Source: Adineta ricciae
Taxonomy: Eukaryota > Rotifera > Eurotatoria > Adinetida > Adinetidae
Direction of reading: 5' to 3'
NCBI GenBank assembly: GCA_905250025.1
Contig: CAJNOJ010000079.1
Coordinates: forward strand, 311,597 to 375,596
DNA: 64,000 nt
In this document: piece after piece, positions 22,801 to 33,975 of the stretch
How the letters are laid out: each line of letters begins with the position of its first letter
Numbering within the stretch: position 1 is the stretch's first letter
Program-made: the position numbers and the translations under genes
The notes under the pieces: generated by a model
What the model was told of the DNA's origin: nothing
Databases searched by the model: none
Seen by the model: only the letters and a program-made list of their open reading frames with translations

Positions 22801-23874
22801 ATTCTCAGCTTCATTTAGAATGAATCACCAGTACTTCGAACAACTCGTCATCAACATTTAATAGAGTCGCAAAATGATGAGCAAACAACAAAATCCAACG
22901 AACCGGATGTACCATCAACAGCACATACAAAGAAAAAATCATCGAAACGATCGGGTCGTAAGGAAAAACCATCGTCACCTGTTAAAGAACTATCCGAAGT
23001 CGAACCAGAAATTATCGTTGTAAGTCCATCTCCACCACCTACAGCAAAACGTGCTGGCCGAAAACGAGCAAATCCTAAAACATCGACGACATCTCCACCA
23101 GAAACAATAAGTCCACCTGAACAAGCCATGAAACGAGCCAAAACTACAACAAAAACCAACGAAACCAAGCCACTTGCTCCAGGTAATTGAAAGAAACTGA
23201 CGTCGTTTTGAATATTGTTTATATGTCGTATAGTTCCATCACCCGAAGTGCCTTCAACACGTGCTCGTTCCAAAACTCCTGTTATGACGAATGTGAATCT
23301 GAAATCGGCATCACCGATCGAATCAACTGAGCCATCATCTTCAACGAGAAAAACGAAAAAAGGTCCATCAGAATCAAGTCCGGTTGAAACTACTAGTAAA
23401 CGTAAACATCCCACTTCAGCAAGTAAAAAGAGCAAACGTCGATTGCACAGTGTTGAACAAGACGAAGGATTGAATACAGCTGATGAAGAAGAAACAGTTC
23501 ATACGCTTGCTGTTCCCATAGAAATAGCATCGATTGAATTGAGTCAAGAAGAACGAGAAAAGGTCTGATTGAATTCTCAATTGAAATAATCAGGTGTTTA
23601 TCATTACTGTTTATTAGATTGAAGGATTAACTGTAGCCGAGCTCAAAACGCGTTTAACTGCTCATCATGAAACTTTGCCCAAAGGTGCTCGAAAAGCCGA
23701 TCTTGTTGCGTTGCTTATCAAAATCGAGACGAATTTGCTCACAGGTAAACCCTACTGACCGTCATTTCGTTGACCGTGTAGGTATTATTTTTAGAACAAA
23801 AAGAAGCTGAAGCTAAATCGGTGGTCAGTACTGCTATTGAACCTCCAACTCGAAAAACACGTCGAAAGAAATAA
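19862..23874 (+). CDS. Large disordered SAP-domain nuclear protein, family unknown
   Basis: Exons are 19862-20352, 20411-21120, 21168-21308, 21364-22763, 22819-23182, 23234-23562, 23618-23744 and 23795-23874. They join to exactly 1213 codons plus stop. Most of the protein is Ser/Thr/Pro/Gln-rich and disordered, with acidic runs (EDDDDDDDDQND), Gln runs and basic clusters. A recurrent phrase pattern (APPMITIRAP, APPMILQKS, PVITIRQS) hints at internal short motifs. Near the C-terminus lies a SAP motif, IEGLTVAELKTRLTAHHE then GARKADLVALLIKIE, known from DNA- or chromatin-associated proteins. The last residues are basic (RKTRRKK). I infer a chromatin-associated scaffold. I could not assign an orthologue. 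Start: ATG 19862 (MALAPTKAS) is the first sensible one after an acceptor-like site at about 19824; an upstream exon is possible. Confidence 0.78.
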
Positions 23875-24506
23875 AGACAAAAATTCGTCAGATTCTATCG
23901 ATTTCTCTTCTTTTAAACAAAACTCTTCTATTTCGTTATTGTTGTTGTTGATCTTGAATTGTTTCTCGAGTGTACGTTTCTTTTTCTGATCAAATGAGCT
24001 CGTCAATTTGACTTTATCTATACGTAGATTTAGTTTGTTCATCCCACAAATCCAAATAATAAATGAATTACCTCTTCGAATTCGCCAAATTCTCAACATT
24101 TGTACACATTTATTTTTCTTTCTTCGTTCGTCATATGTCTACTCGTATAAATATGTGTTTGTGTAACGTCTTCATCTTGTGACAATGATGTATCCTACCT
24201 AATACATGGAAGTTATCATTTAATTGAGCCTTTGTGAGGGCTTGCAAGATGAACTTTTGTTTTTCTGTTTATTCAATATAAAAGATTTTGTTTGTTATGT
24301 CTTATTGGAAGCCATTTCTATTCTAGACTTGCCTTTCTTCATTAACACACTTTTCAACATTCTCTTTTACTATTATCAATCCGCAGGACATAAAACATAT
24401 CTTGATAAAAACGATTTAATCATTACTTCGTTATCTTCCTAATAAGTTTCAAAAAAACACGGTCACTAAAATGTATTTGTAAGAAAACTCGTACCACTTG
24501 AATACG
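23875..24506. other. Convergent 3' intergenic region
   Basis: 632 bases between two stop codons facing each other. It is T-rich with possible polyadenylation signals on both strands. No gene seen. Confidence 0.45.
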
Positions 24507-26945
24507 TCAATATTTCGGTACACCACTAAGAAAATACGGTTGAACAGATTTATCCAATAAAGTGTAGCAAACATCACAAACACGTGATGGTCGATTGTTA
24601 GGACCAGTATAGATGGTCTTATTCGTGCAATCTTTACATAAAACTTTGCCTGAAACGGATTGATGTTTTCACTGAATCGACATATTTCATCTGAACTTAC
24701 CGCAGTGACCTGAAATGACAAGCAAAAGTGTACGATAATGAAGAATTAGTAAAACTTACGACAATGATGTTTTCTCCAAGTGACCGAGAATTGTTGACGA
24801 CAACGTTGGCACTCCGTATAATCTTCTTCCGGTTGCCAGCGCAACTCATTTTCTGAATTTCTTAATTCTTCTAATTGAACCTGAAAAAAAACAACGCCTC
24901 TCTCAATATAAAATCGAAAAGTTTTTTGCAGGCAGACTTGTAGAGCTTGAGAAAGTTTAACGAAATCATGTTGCACAGATTCGCTGTTTTCAAAATCGAT
25001 CTTCAGCTTTTGTAATTGAACACGTAGTCCTGCATTATCCTCGTTAAGCTTATCCTAAACAACAACAAAATCGAATCTTATACAAATGATTCTTTTCAAC
25101 CTTCTCTGCACTAATTTGTTCCATTTTTTCTTTCAGTTGATTTGTTAATGAATTGGCCACTGTTTTTGTCGTTCGCAATTCATTTGCACAGTCCTCCAGC
25201 TGTACTTCCAGATCTTTTTTGAATCCTATGATTCGATCGTACTCAGTTCGAATACTTTGCAGCACAACTACATAAAAAAAACGAATAATAATCAAAAACT
25301 CTCGATTTGATCTATTACGTATTTCATCTTTCGCTGCAGCTAAGTCTCGATTGAGTAATTCTTCGATCTGTTCGCGTTCACGCATGTCCGTTTTGTGATG
25401 TTGTTGTAGCTGTTGAAGATCACTTCGAAACCTATCTTGTTGCTTAATTTGTTCGATAATTTGCTCACGTAATCGAATGATCAAACTGCAAGCTTCCTAA
25501 AAAAAAAGAGCAATAAAGTTGTCTTTCGGAAAAAGATCAAGCTTATGGTTATACTTCATAAGACTGCGGTGATAGTGACGATTGAGTTAACAATTTCACT
25601 GTTTCATCTTCAGTTGTACGCGATGCGAGAAGAACATTTTCGGCTTGCAATCGTTGAATGTATAAATGTGAGATTTCACGTTCTTTGACAAGTTTCTTTA
25701 TTTGTTTGACTTGCTCAATGAAGACATTTTCATACTGCAGCTTGATCTCACGAAAATCAATATCATTCTTTTCCGCTTTCTTCATTAAACTTGATAACTA
25801 AAATGCAATGGAAATATCAATAGAAGTTCATCGGACATATTACACAAGAGAATAGCATCGACCAATGCTATTCAGCATGCCGAAACAAACGTGTGCTTCT
25901 TTATCTACAACTCGAACGTTGTATCAACGATGAATGTTAATCAAGTCAGAGGAATCTTTTTTTTGCAGAGAATGACTTTGTTTGATGACATACCAGAATA
26001 TCGCCTTCGTCGTCGGCTAAGGATGCGTAATTTCTCAATTTTTGTAGACGTTTCGAGCGATCCTAGAGAGAGATTTTTCGATAAACTCGAAGTTCATTAG
26101 ATGAATGTTTTCATTACTTGTTCCATGACTTTGTTCGCTTCGTTCAATTGTAGTTCGTATTGTGCACGTTTGTGTTGTTCTTTTTCGTATTCAGCTTTGG
26201 CAACAGATAGATCGAAGAGTAATTTCACATTTTCATCTTGTTTTTGATTATTCAATAGACGTAGTTTTGTATTCTCTTCGCTCTTTTGAGCGTATTTGTC
26301 CGCGAATTTTTCCGAAAATTCCATAATTTTCGATATCTGAAGAGGAGAAAGAAACAGTTTACTCACAATACACTCGAAGAAGTGAACTTCACCTGTGCAA
26401 GTAAATCATTCCATTCACTTTCAGTCTTAGTCAAATGCATCCTTATATTCGATTCATCTCCCGATCCGTCTAATGTCGATGGTAACAAGATCGATGTCGA
26501 AGGACTAGTAAAAGCTCTTCGGGGACGTTGATATTCATCCTGATTGACTGAAATCAAACGAATGAATGATTGCGATGAAATCAATCGAGTGACTAATTAC
26601 TCGCAAGAGTCTTATGTTGATTTGGTGTAAGAATAGTTAATATTCGACGCATTTGATCTAGTTGTTTTCGTTCAAATTGAACAAAACGTTCATTTGTACG
26701 ATTGTACATTTGTAAGTACTTCTCTCGTTCATTGATCGCACGTTTCTCCGCTGTTTTACCTAAATAAATCTCGTTTTTTCCAACCTGACTTGCTTACAAT
26801 ATTCATTACAAGTACTTTCATTCAGTTGTTCAGTTAATTCTGAGATTTGCTTCCGAAGTGCTTCGCTTGACATATCAAAATCGCTATTACTTCTATCAGC
26901 TGTGAAATCCTCGATGGTATCAAGTCTTGCTGTTGATAAATCCAT
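24507..26945 (-). CDS. RABEP1: Rabaptin-like Rab5 effector with C-terminal FYVE zinc finger
   Basis: Long coiled-coil endosomal tether. It starts at ATG 26945 (MDLSTARLDTIEDF) and runs through several coiled-coil exons. The rabaptin-type block HDFVKLSQALQV is followed by VQLEELRNSENELRWQ and then a FYVE finger: ECQRCRQQFSVTWRKHHC, R-H-C-G, KVLCKDCTNKTIY, SRVCDVCYTLLD. The PI3P-binding signature (R/K)(R/K)HHCRxCG is present as RKHHCRHCG. The codons for R-H-C-G span a 9-nt microexon at 24701-24709, flanked by introns 24650-24700 and 24710-24759, both GT-AG. The last exon is 24507-24649. Vertebrate rabaptins lack a FYVE domain; fusion with FYVE is, from memory, seen in invertebrate homologues. 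EEA1- or RUFY-type FYVE proteins are the alternative assignment. Internal exon boundaries were not all fixed. Confidence 0.78.
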
Positions 26946-28688
26946 GAACTCAAGCCAAAGAAGACGTGCAATGAAATGACGACACGAAAAACTTTCGATA
27001 ACACGTTCGTTCCGTTGAAGAAAAGAGACAAAGACAAAAAAGATAATTGATAAGGAACGAAAAACGTTTAACAAGTGTCATTGTTTGATTATTACACATA
27101 AAGCCAGTGCTATTTTTACACAGAATTTGATTGTCACCATTCACATTCATATATTATTCTGTAAATAATGCTTTTCGACATATGTATGAATACATTATCT
27201 CTATATTTAGCAACTGATCAATTATTTATCGACAAAATAGATTTCGATAAAAGATCCACCTAGTTACTTTCGGCATCGATTGCACAATAAATTAATTATA
27301 CGTTCTTTTGTATTAGAAGATAAAGAAGAAGAAGAAGAAGAGGCAAAAGCCAAAACAGGATCCTGCGATCATGACAATTCATTTTTTAACTGCAACCGAG
27401 AGAGAAAAAAAAATGTAACACCCGCATGCCGCCAATCATATCGGTTGAGTTCGTTTTTTTTTCGTTAATAGAAAGCAAAAAATTGAGGCAGAATGAGTGA
27501 ATTGAATATTTGATTGTCGACATGAACATATGACATTGAAAGAAAAAGTAAAGTATCGAAGAACAGGCCGAATTTGTATATGCCACATGAGAAATAGAGG
27601 CAAACAAGTATGAGAAGGAAAGAAGAAGAAAAAAGAAGTGTGAGTATACAATTATTTCATGATGTTGCGTGTATATCTTAATCATTGAACAATAATTATT
27701 AGGTAGAAATGACACGGCGTGTAACTGGTTCTTTCGCTCTGCTATATGGAGTTTCTTTAGAGGTCAAATAGGTAGTAAATAAATACCAACGAAATATGAT
27801 GTATGTCGCCGTATTTTTATTATTTCCTCTCTTCTCTCAGCTTCGACTTCAAGGTTATGCTATTTTCGAGTCCGTTGATAGGTCGACATTGAAGGTTGCT
27901 GAGAGAAAAAATTAACACTTCTAATCACAATCACACATACAGATTTTGATATTAAGCATAGGATATGTAGATGTTGACTTTACATATATATATACACCGA
28001 ACCAATCGTTGCTGTAAGAACATCGAATGACAGAAAGGCAGTTGCTTTTTTTCCTCGTTCGTATCATAGAGAAACAATTGAAGTAGTGTTTTTTTTGTAT
28101 AAGAAAGAAAATGTTCGATGTGTTGAAGAATTCAATCAATCGTATAGGTGCTTGAAGGTAAGACAAGATTTTTATTGTGAATATGGAATCTAGTGACGGA
28201 TCGAAAAAAAAGACTTTCTTTTGCAAGCATTAGTGATTTATTGATTTCGATGAATAAATTGACAACTTGCGGAGTCAATTGATCATGATAAAAACAGAAT
28301 AAAAAAGACACTCGTACCACTATGCTCTGCGTTCTTTTATACTCAAAAAACTCTTCGTTGACATATGTTGATGATAAAAATAAAATATAGGGACGTTTAT
28401 TAGTAATATTAGTTCTCTCTAAGGGATTGTTAAATGAGAATTCACTATCGAGTGAGAGTTTAGTTATGTTTTTGTTGTCTATCTTGCAGTTTTAATTATG
28501 GAAAAATAATCTCAACTAGTCATATGCGCGTCGTTTGTAATTTCAAATAAACGACAGAATGAAAAAACAAGCATTGGAAATTCTAATCTTTTACTAGTAA
28601 TTATCTCGATGAGACAAAGAATTAGGTGTTCTATTTATATTATCAGACGAGTTTAACCTTTCTTTTAGATGATGAAATCAGATTTAAA
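26946..28688. other. Long divergent intergenic region with a (GAA)n repeat
   Basis: About 1.7 kb between two divergently transcribed genes, so it should contain both promoters. It holds a short GAA/AGA repeat at about 27318-27345. Several ORFs up to about 110 codons lack domain features and are T-rich shadows. Confidence 0.5.
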
Positions 28689-30389
28689 ATGAGTAAATCG
28701 ACGTTCAAATTTTGCAGTAAATTAGCTGTTCTACTACTGTGTGTACTTGGCTTCATTGAATTGGGTCTGGCATTATGGACGGTTCTTGATCCGCGCTATC
28801 GAAGTTTAGCTTATAATCTCGCAGATGTGGGCTACATGGTAATTAATAGAACAAGCGACTGTCTTGTATTTTTGTTCTCTTGTAACTTTAGGATTTATGG
28901 ATATTAAGATACTTATCCCTATGTTTATTTGCTTCGTCGATTATTACCTTAGTCATGTGCTTAGTTTTAGTGTGGGGCTTATGTTCAACACATGCATTTC
29001 TATTTATTGCTTCGACGATGATTGTTATCATTGCTATCGGCGAATTTACGATTTCGATTCTAACGTTTGCAAATAAATATCAATCACGAGTGACATTGAT
29101 TGAACAATTACCGAAATTAGGTGAGAATTGTCGAAGAGAGTTTTATTTGAGTAATCGTCTAACTTTCGCTCTTCTTCAGTAATTACTTATCGACAAGGCA
29201 CCGATGAACGTGCGAAACGAGCTTTAGACATTCTTCAATACACATTTAGTTGCTGCGGCGCTGACGGCCGTTTGGGGTATCAAAATAATGTTCCATCAAG
29301 TTGTAACATGTTTAGCGTTGGCTGTCTCAATCGTACATTATATTTTCTCGATTCGTGCATGGACGCGTTAGCATACGTGTTGTTATTTTTTAGTTTAATC
29401 AAGTTTTTCATTGTAATTTTCTTCTATTCATTTCTGTGTATGCATTATCGAAGTCGACAAAGCCCACCGATGTATAATTCGTCCACTTGGCGTCCATCGA
29501 CTAGTTTAGACCCTTCACCGCGAAAACAAGTCCTTCCACCAAGAAAAGTCGACCATGATGATAATCATGATCGATATACTGAACAACGACGTTCACAATC
29601 CAATGAATATCATAAATCCTCACATGAAAACATTACGACGTCGATTGTACCATCGACATTGACTAATAAAGATCTAGCCGAGTATTACGAAAGACAATTT
29701 GTTTCAAGGAAATTATCGTCGATTTCGGAAAGAACAGAAAAAACTGAGACGGATGAAAGTGAACCGGATCTATTACGTTTGAAATATAATCCTTCAAATC
29801 GAAAAGCAACTACATCGACAGTTCAAGAAAATTTTCAACTATCTGTGGTACCGCCTAAGAAAACACCAATAATCAAAGCTCGACGAAAACCCACGCGAGA
29901 AGATGAGAATGATCATGATTCAGGTATGTCCAACTGACACAATGAATCTCTATTATTGAATTATTTTCTCGCTTAGGTGTCGAACGTTCGTCTTCGGAGA
30001 AATCTTTCGATGACCATTCGAATCTAAAATTATACACCGAAGTGCCAGCTCTTCCGCCAAAATCTAAACAAGTGAATAACAACAACTCGTCTTCACTGAG
30101 TTTTTCCAATGTTTTCATCACATCTGTTTCTGAGAGTCAATTAGTAGAAGATGAACTGAAACGACCGTTAGTTCATACATCATCACATCGATCACGCTCA
30201 AAAGATTCCATTACACCAAAACCAATCCTGAAAAAACCTTCGCGTCAAACATCGCCTCTCCGAATACCTGCGGATTACTATAATCAAAAGAAATCGTCAT
30301 CAATTTATTCGAAAACATCACCTTTATTGAAAAATGCACCAAAACCAAACCCGCGAATGAGTTTAAAACAACATAACAGTCTATTATAA
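28689..30389 (+). CDS. Tetraspanin with a very long cytoplasmic tail
   Basis: Four-pass membrane organiser. Exons 28689-28838, 28892-29120, 29180-29923 and 29977-30389 join to 511 codons plus stop. Transmembrane helices are at about 12-33 (AVLLLCVLGFIELGLALW), 51-75, 82-105 and 188-215. The large extracellular loop carries the tetraspanin CCG signature (YTFSCCGADG) with partner cysteines in SSCNMFSVGC and DSC. Ordinary tetraspanins end within about 20 residues after helix 4; here about 290 residues follow, basic and Ser/Pro/Thr-rich (for example SPRKQVLPPRKVDH, KPILKKPSRQTSPLR), probably cytoplasmic and disordered. ATG 28689 is chosen because it directly precedes the first helix. A 7-codon upstream ORF begins at 28669 right after an acceptor-like CTTTTAG and ends overlapping this ATG. 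Confidence 0.88.
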
Positions 30390-30404
30390 AAGAAGAATCA
30401 CGAT

Positions 30405-30848
30405 TCACTCATTTTCTTGTGATTCCTTTATTTGTCTATAGTCTTCTTTTAATTTTTGTATAACTAAACGTGTTTGCGCTAGTTTCAAATGAGCTGGACT
30501 TTTCAAGTGTATATCTAGAACTGCTTGTGTATTCATTTCTTTCCAGCAAACATCACAAAGAACAGTCTTGGAGTTTTTCTCATCCGATGATGCTTTAGGT
30601 TCTTGGTATTTTTCCCACGTGTGAAGTTTGTTCTTATGACCATTATTTTCGAAATGAATTTTAGAATTGGCTTCGGAAGTAAAAGTCACATTGCAAAGCT
30701 CGCAATAGGGAGGAAATCTCCAAGTGATAAAGTCTGGATTTGCAGTTACTTCTTTAGATTTTACCTCCGACGTCGATGAACTTAAGCTTTCTGCATTGTC
30801 AGGACCAGTTGGCTGGGCTGGAGTATCAATCATTACTTGTTCAGTCAT
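30405..30848 (-). CDS. Protein with two U1-type (matrin-like) C2H2 zinc fingers
   Basis: Predicted RNA- or nucleic-acid-binding protein. From ATG 30848 it is 147 residues. Finger 1: YCELCNVTFTSEANSKIHF then ENNGHKNK (C-x2-C, H-x5-H). Finger 2: LCDVCWKEMNTQAVLDIHL then KSPAHLKLA, same spacing. The long H-x5-H spacing marks U1/matrin-type fingers, as in ZMAT proteins and related factors. A helical charged tail follows (QKLKEDYRQIKESQ). The in-frame extension to 31016 (204 residues) is possible. I prefer the internal ATG because a CAG acceptor-like site precedes it closely, at about 30860. Its stop codon lies only 15 nt from the tetraspanin stop on the other strand. Confidence 0.75.
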   Translation of the reverse strand: MTEQVMIDTPAQPTGPDNAESLSSSTSEVKSKEVTANPDFITWRFPPYCELCNVTFTSEANSKIHFENNGHKNKLHTWEKYQEPKASSDEKNSKTVLCDVCWKEMNTQAVLDIHLKSPAHLKLAQTRLVIQKLKEDYRQIKESQENE

Positions 30849-31709
30849 ATTCAAATAATCTGAAATGTACAAAAATCTGTCACCAGGCTGCAGTTTAAAA
30901 AAGCGCGTGTTTCCTTTGCACGACGAAAGGTCATATTTTATCGGTAAAGCTCTCGGCTCAAGATTTTTACTCGAAGGAAAAAACGATCGGTTTATTTGGC
31001 ATTTTCTCTTGAACAAATAATCAGGAAAAGAAAAAAAAATGTGTTTGACATACTTTTAACCGGTGAATGAAAAACTAAGGCATACGTTCGACGAGTTCTA
31101 ACGACAATTATTTCCTCCAATCTTGGTATTGCTTAAATAAATTTTCGCAACCTTCTGGTAACTGTATTTCATCTGTTTCCTTCTGATAGAGATGCAGATG
31201 TATTCTATAGATTTATATACGGAGCACACTGGGAAAATTCCCAGTGTTGTTTTTTTTTGGTCGTGCTATCCCAAGCTAATGAAATATTAAGCATAGATTT
31301 CATAAAAAATGCTATCCCATGTTGAATTGCGAACTCCTCTCCTCCATCGAAACAAAGCCGACTATCTTCCGCATGATAGTGTGCAAATAAAAAGAACTTC
31401 TTACTTGTTTTTTTCATGCACTACTACGAAGAAAAATGTGTTCTTTATTTTTTGTCGTTCTTCAGACCTACTGTCAACGTTCGCAAAAAAAGAAAGAAAG
31501 AAAGAAAGAAACAGAACAACGGAGAAAAAGTCTGTGTATCGTTCGTATTTTTCTCTTATGTGTTCGATTTGGTAGTATTGCTTACATCGGTCAATGTGCA
31601 CGATGCAACAATACTTGTTTTCTTTATACCAATCTCGATTTCAAATATTTAGTCATTTAATCAAACTTCATTTTTTATTATTACGCTTTCGTACAATGGT
31701 GAAGTGACG
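30849..31709. other. Divergent intergenic region with an (AAAG)n repeat
   Basis: About 0.86 kb between two divergent genes. An (AAAG)5-like microsatellite lies at about 31488-31510. If the zinc-finger gene starts at 31016, the first 170 bases are coding. Nothing else recognised. Confidence 0.5.
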
Positions 31710-33378
31710 ATGATTCGTAGCTCTCTAACTCTAACACGAAAAGTAATCTTACTAACTCTAGCTATCCTTATAATTATTTTTATCTTATATCAAAATTCGT
31801 TGATTCAACGTCAAATAAAGTTCGTACCTCAATATAATCTCAACCATCAGTCGATACTAAAATCAAAATCTACATTCAAAAAGGTGTTCATTGCACATTA
31901 TACAACGTCATACGGTGTGCGGACAGATTCGACATCAAAAATTTTCAGTGAGAATTTACTGAAAATATGCGAAGTATTAAATCCGGAGGATTATCCACTC
32001 GCTGATAGTGTTTTTATGAATATTGTCGACTTCACTCGATTTCCTCAGTCGTATCGACATCTGCATCCGTCGCAACTATGGATCTTTCATTCGGAAGAAT
32101 CACCGCGAAATTCATATCGTACAGCCGAAGTGAAGAATCTGACTGAGCTTGATAATTGGTTTAATTTAACATCAACCTTCAGTGCAGATTCGGATTTCCA
32201 TATTCAATATCGCGTATGTATTTGTTCTTCATCTCGGTTTTTTTAACAACCATGAGTAAATTATCGTTGCTATTTGCATAATAAATCATTAAAACAATAA
32301 AAACGCCCATTATACAAAAAGTGCTCTCTCTTCTTAGGGTTATCGCATCAAACCTGAAATAGGCGATCTTCTACAAAGTAAATTCAAAATCAATCTTACT
32401 CAACCGATTTTTCCGACATCAGATACATGTACAAATTCATCCTCAGTTTACCTCAATACAATCACTTCCATTCTCCATTCAGAATTGATTACGCGTCAAA
32501 ATCTTCTCTTAAAACTTTGTCCTTATACATGCAACCAGCCAATTCCATTCCATGCACTTCAACTTCTTCAACCGTATTTGAATCAGAGTACATCTCGTAG
32601 TTCGAATCGCGATATTGTTTATATTGCTTGGTTTGTATCCAATTGCAACACACATTCTCGTCGAGAAGAATATGTCGCGAAGTTACGTTCGCAAAAAGGC
32701 ATCCATATCGATATATTCGGCAACTGCAAATCAATTTACCATTCTCCAATTCCACATATCCAGTGTCAAAGAGGCACTCCAAATTGTACTCAACAAACCC
32801 TATCGTACTACCGATTCTATCTGTCATTTGAGAATTCCAAATGTGACTCATACATTACTGAGAAATACTGGATACAGGGAACGAACGGTCAAGCTGTACC
32901 CATTGTTCTAGGAGCAAAAAAAGAACAATATCAGCGTACAGCAGTACCACATTCATATATTCATGTGGATGATTTCGCTTCGGTTGAAGATCTCGCTATA
33001 GAACTTCACCGTTTAAATCAAAACGATACAGAATTTAGTAAGTATCTTCAATGGACACAATTGTATGATGTCTCAACCCAATATTATCCAACGCCAGTGA
33101 TGGACATGCATGCTACACTCTGTTTCCTTGGTCATTATCAGCATTTACATGCAACTGACGAAAAAAATGAACAAATCAACTATGCAATGGCAACTATTCG
33201 AACGATATTCAATGTAACTAACGTTCGTTTACCAAATTTCAATTGGGAAACCGCACGAACAAAACTAATACGTATTAGTCAATTTTACAATCCGGCTGTT
33301 AACTGTTGGGACAGTTCCTATCCGTCGATATTTCAACAAATTTACAATCATTTATTTACATGGTGGAAATTTTTTTAA
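31710..33378 (+). CDS. Alpha-1,3-fucosyltransferase (GT10 family), type II membrane protein
   Basis: Golgi enzyme transferring fucose from GDP-fucose to GlcNAc on glycans. Exons are 31710-32213 and 32338-33378 (124-nt intron), 514 codons plus stop. A short cytoplasmic head and a single anchor (VILLTLAILIIIFILYQ, residues of about 12-30) are followed by stem and catalytic domain. The GT10 hallmark is YYRFYLSFENSKCDSYITEK followed by YW, the conserved nucleotide-sugar-binding motif. Other family blocks are PSQLWIFHSEESPRNSY and VPIVLGA, then YIHVDDFASVEDLA. N-glycosylation sequons are frequent. The start is ATG 31710; the frame is open to GTG 31704. A GAAATAAAA signal lies about 20 nt after the stop. 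Substrate specificity cannot be read from sequence. Confidence 0.9.
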
Positions 33379-33538
33379 AAGTTTTGTTATTTTGTTTGAA
33401 ATAAAACTTTCGATGTCAACTTCTTCTTTTTATTTCTTTGTCTTGTCGAATGATGTTACAAAAAAATAATAAGAGACAGACACACAGCAACAAGGAACAC
33501 TCGTTTTTTTTGCGACGATGTTTGCTTGCGTCGTCCGT

Positions 33539-33937
33539 TTATTTCTTCTTGGCATCTTTGACAGCGGCTTTCTTTGTACCACGGACTTTCTTCATACGGT
33601 TTTTACGTTCTTTACGTTGTTTTCTGGCGGTTTTCTTTGGTTCGACAACACCTTGACGGGCAAGACGATATCGTGGTTCGAACTTCTTGGCAAAATCAAG
33701 TGTATCATAGATTAATGCAAAACCAGTCGATTTGCCACCGCCAAAGTTGGTGTTGAAACCAAAACAAAAGACGAGATCTGTTGTTGTGCGGTAGAGTTGA
33801 GCCACTTTTTCGCGGATATCTTTTTTAGAGAGCGATGCACGGTCTGAATGAAGAACGTCAACAACCATTTGTCGACGTGATAAAAGTCGATTCGACTTAA
33901 ACTTTCGTGTACGGATCGTGAATGAAGAATCCGACAT
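33539..33937 (-). CDS. RPS24: 40S ribosomal protein eS24 (RPS24)
   Basis: Small-subunit ribosomal protein, 132 residues, one exon, ATG 33937. The family sequence is unmistakable: [57 protein letters not shown] and a Lys/Arg-rich tail ([13 protein letters not shown]). The length matches animal eS24 (about 131-133). Its ATG lies 38 nt after the URI1 stop on the same strand, with a splice acceptor in between, so it may be the second gene of a trans-spliced operon. Confidence 0.97.
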   Translation of the reverse strand: MSDSSFTIRTRKFKSNRLLSRRQMVVDVLHSDRASLSKKDIREKVAQLYRTTTDLVFCFGFNTNFGGGKSTGFALIYDTLDFAKKFEPRYRLARQGVVEPKKTARKQRKERKNRMKKVRGTKKAAVKDAKKK

Positions 33938-33975
33938 GATTTACACACTAATCTAAAACAAAAATAGACAAAAGG
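33938..33975 (-). promoter_or_regulatory. 38-nt intercistronic region with a 3' splice acceptor (URI1 to eS24)
   Basis: Read on the minus strand, 23 nt after the URI1 stop codon end in TGTCTATTTTTGTTTTAG (AG at 33953-33954), then 15 nt lead to the eS24 ATG. There is no room for an independent promoter or for a cis 5' exon outside the URI1 gene. I infer a spliced-leader acceptor inside an operon. Confidence 0.65.

Noticed and set aside
22851..23435. 194-codon minus-strand ORF, Asp/Val/Gly-rich
   Set aside because: It is antisense to the SAP-protein exons, whose frame is proven by consistent splice phases.
27386..27715. 109-codon T-rich minus-strand ORF
   Set aside because: Phe/Ser/Cys-rich composition from T-rich DNA, no start context, no domain.
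32489..32851. 120-codon minus-strand ORF
   Set aside because: It lies opposite the conserved fucosyltransferase catalytic exon and shows no family signal.
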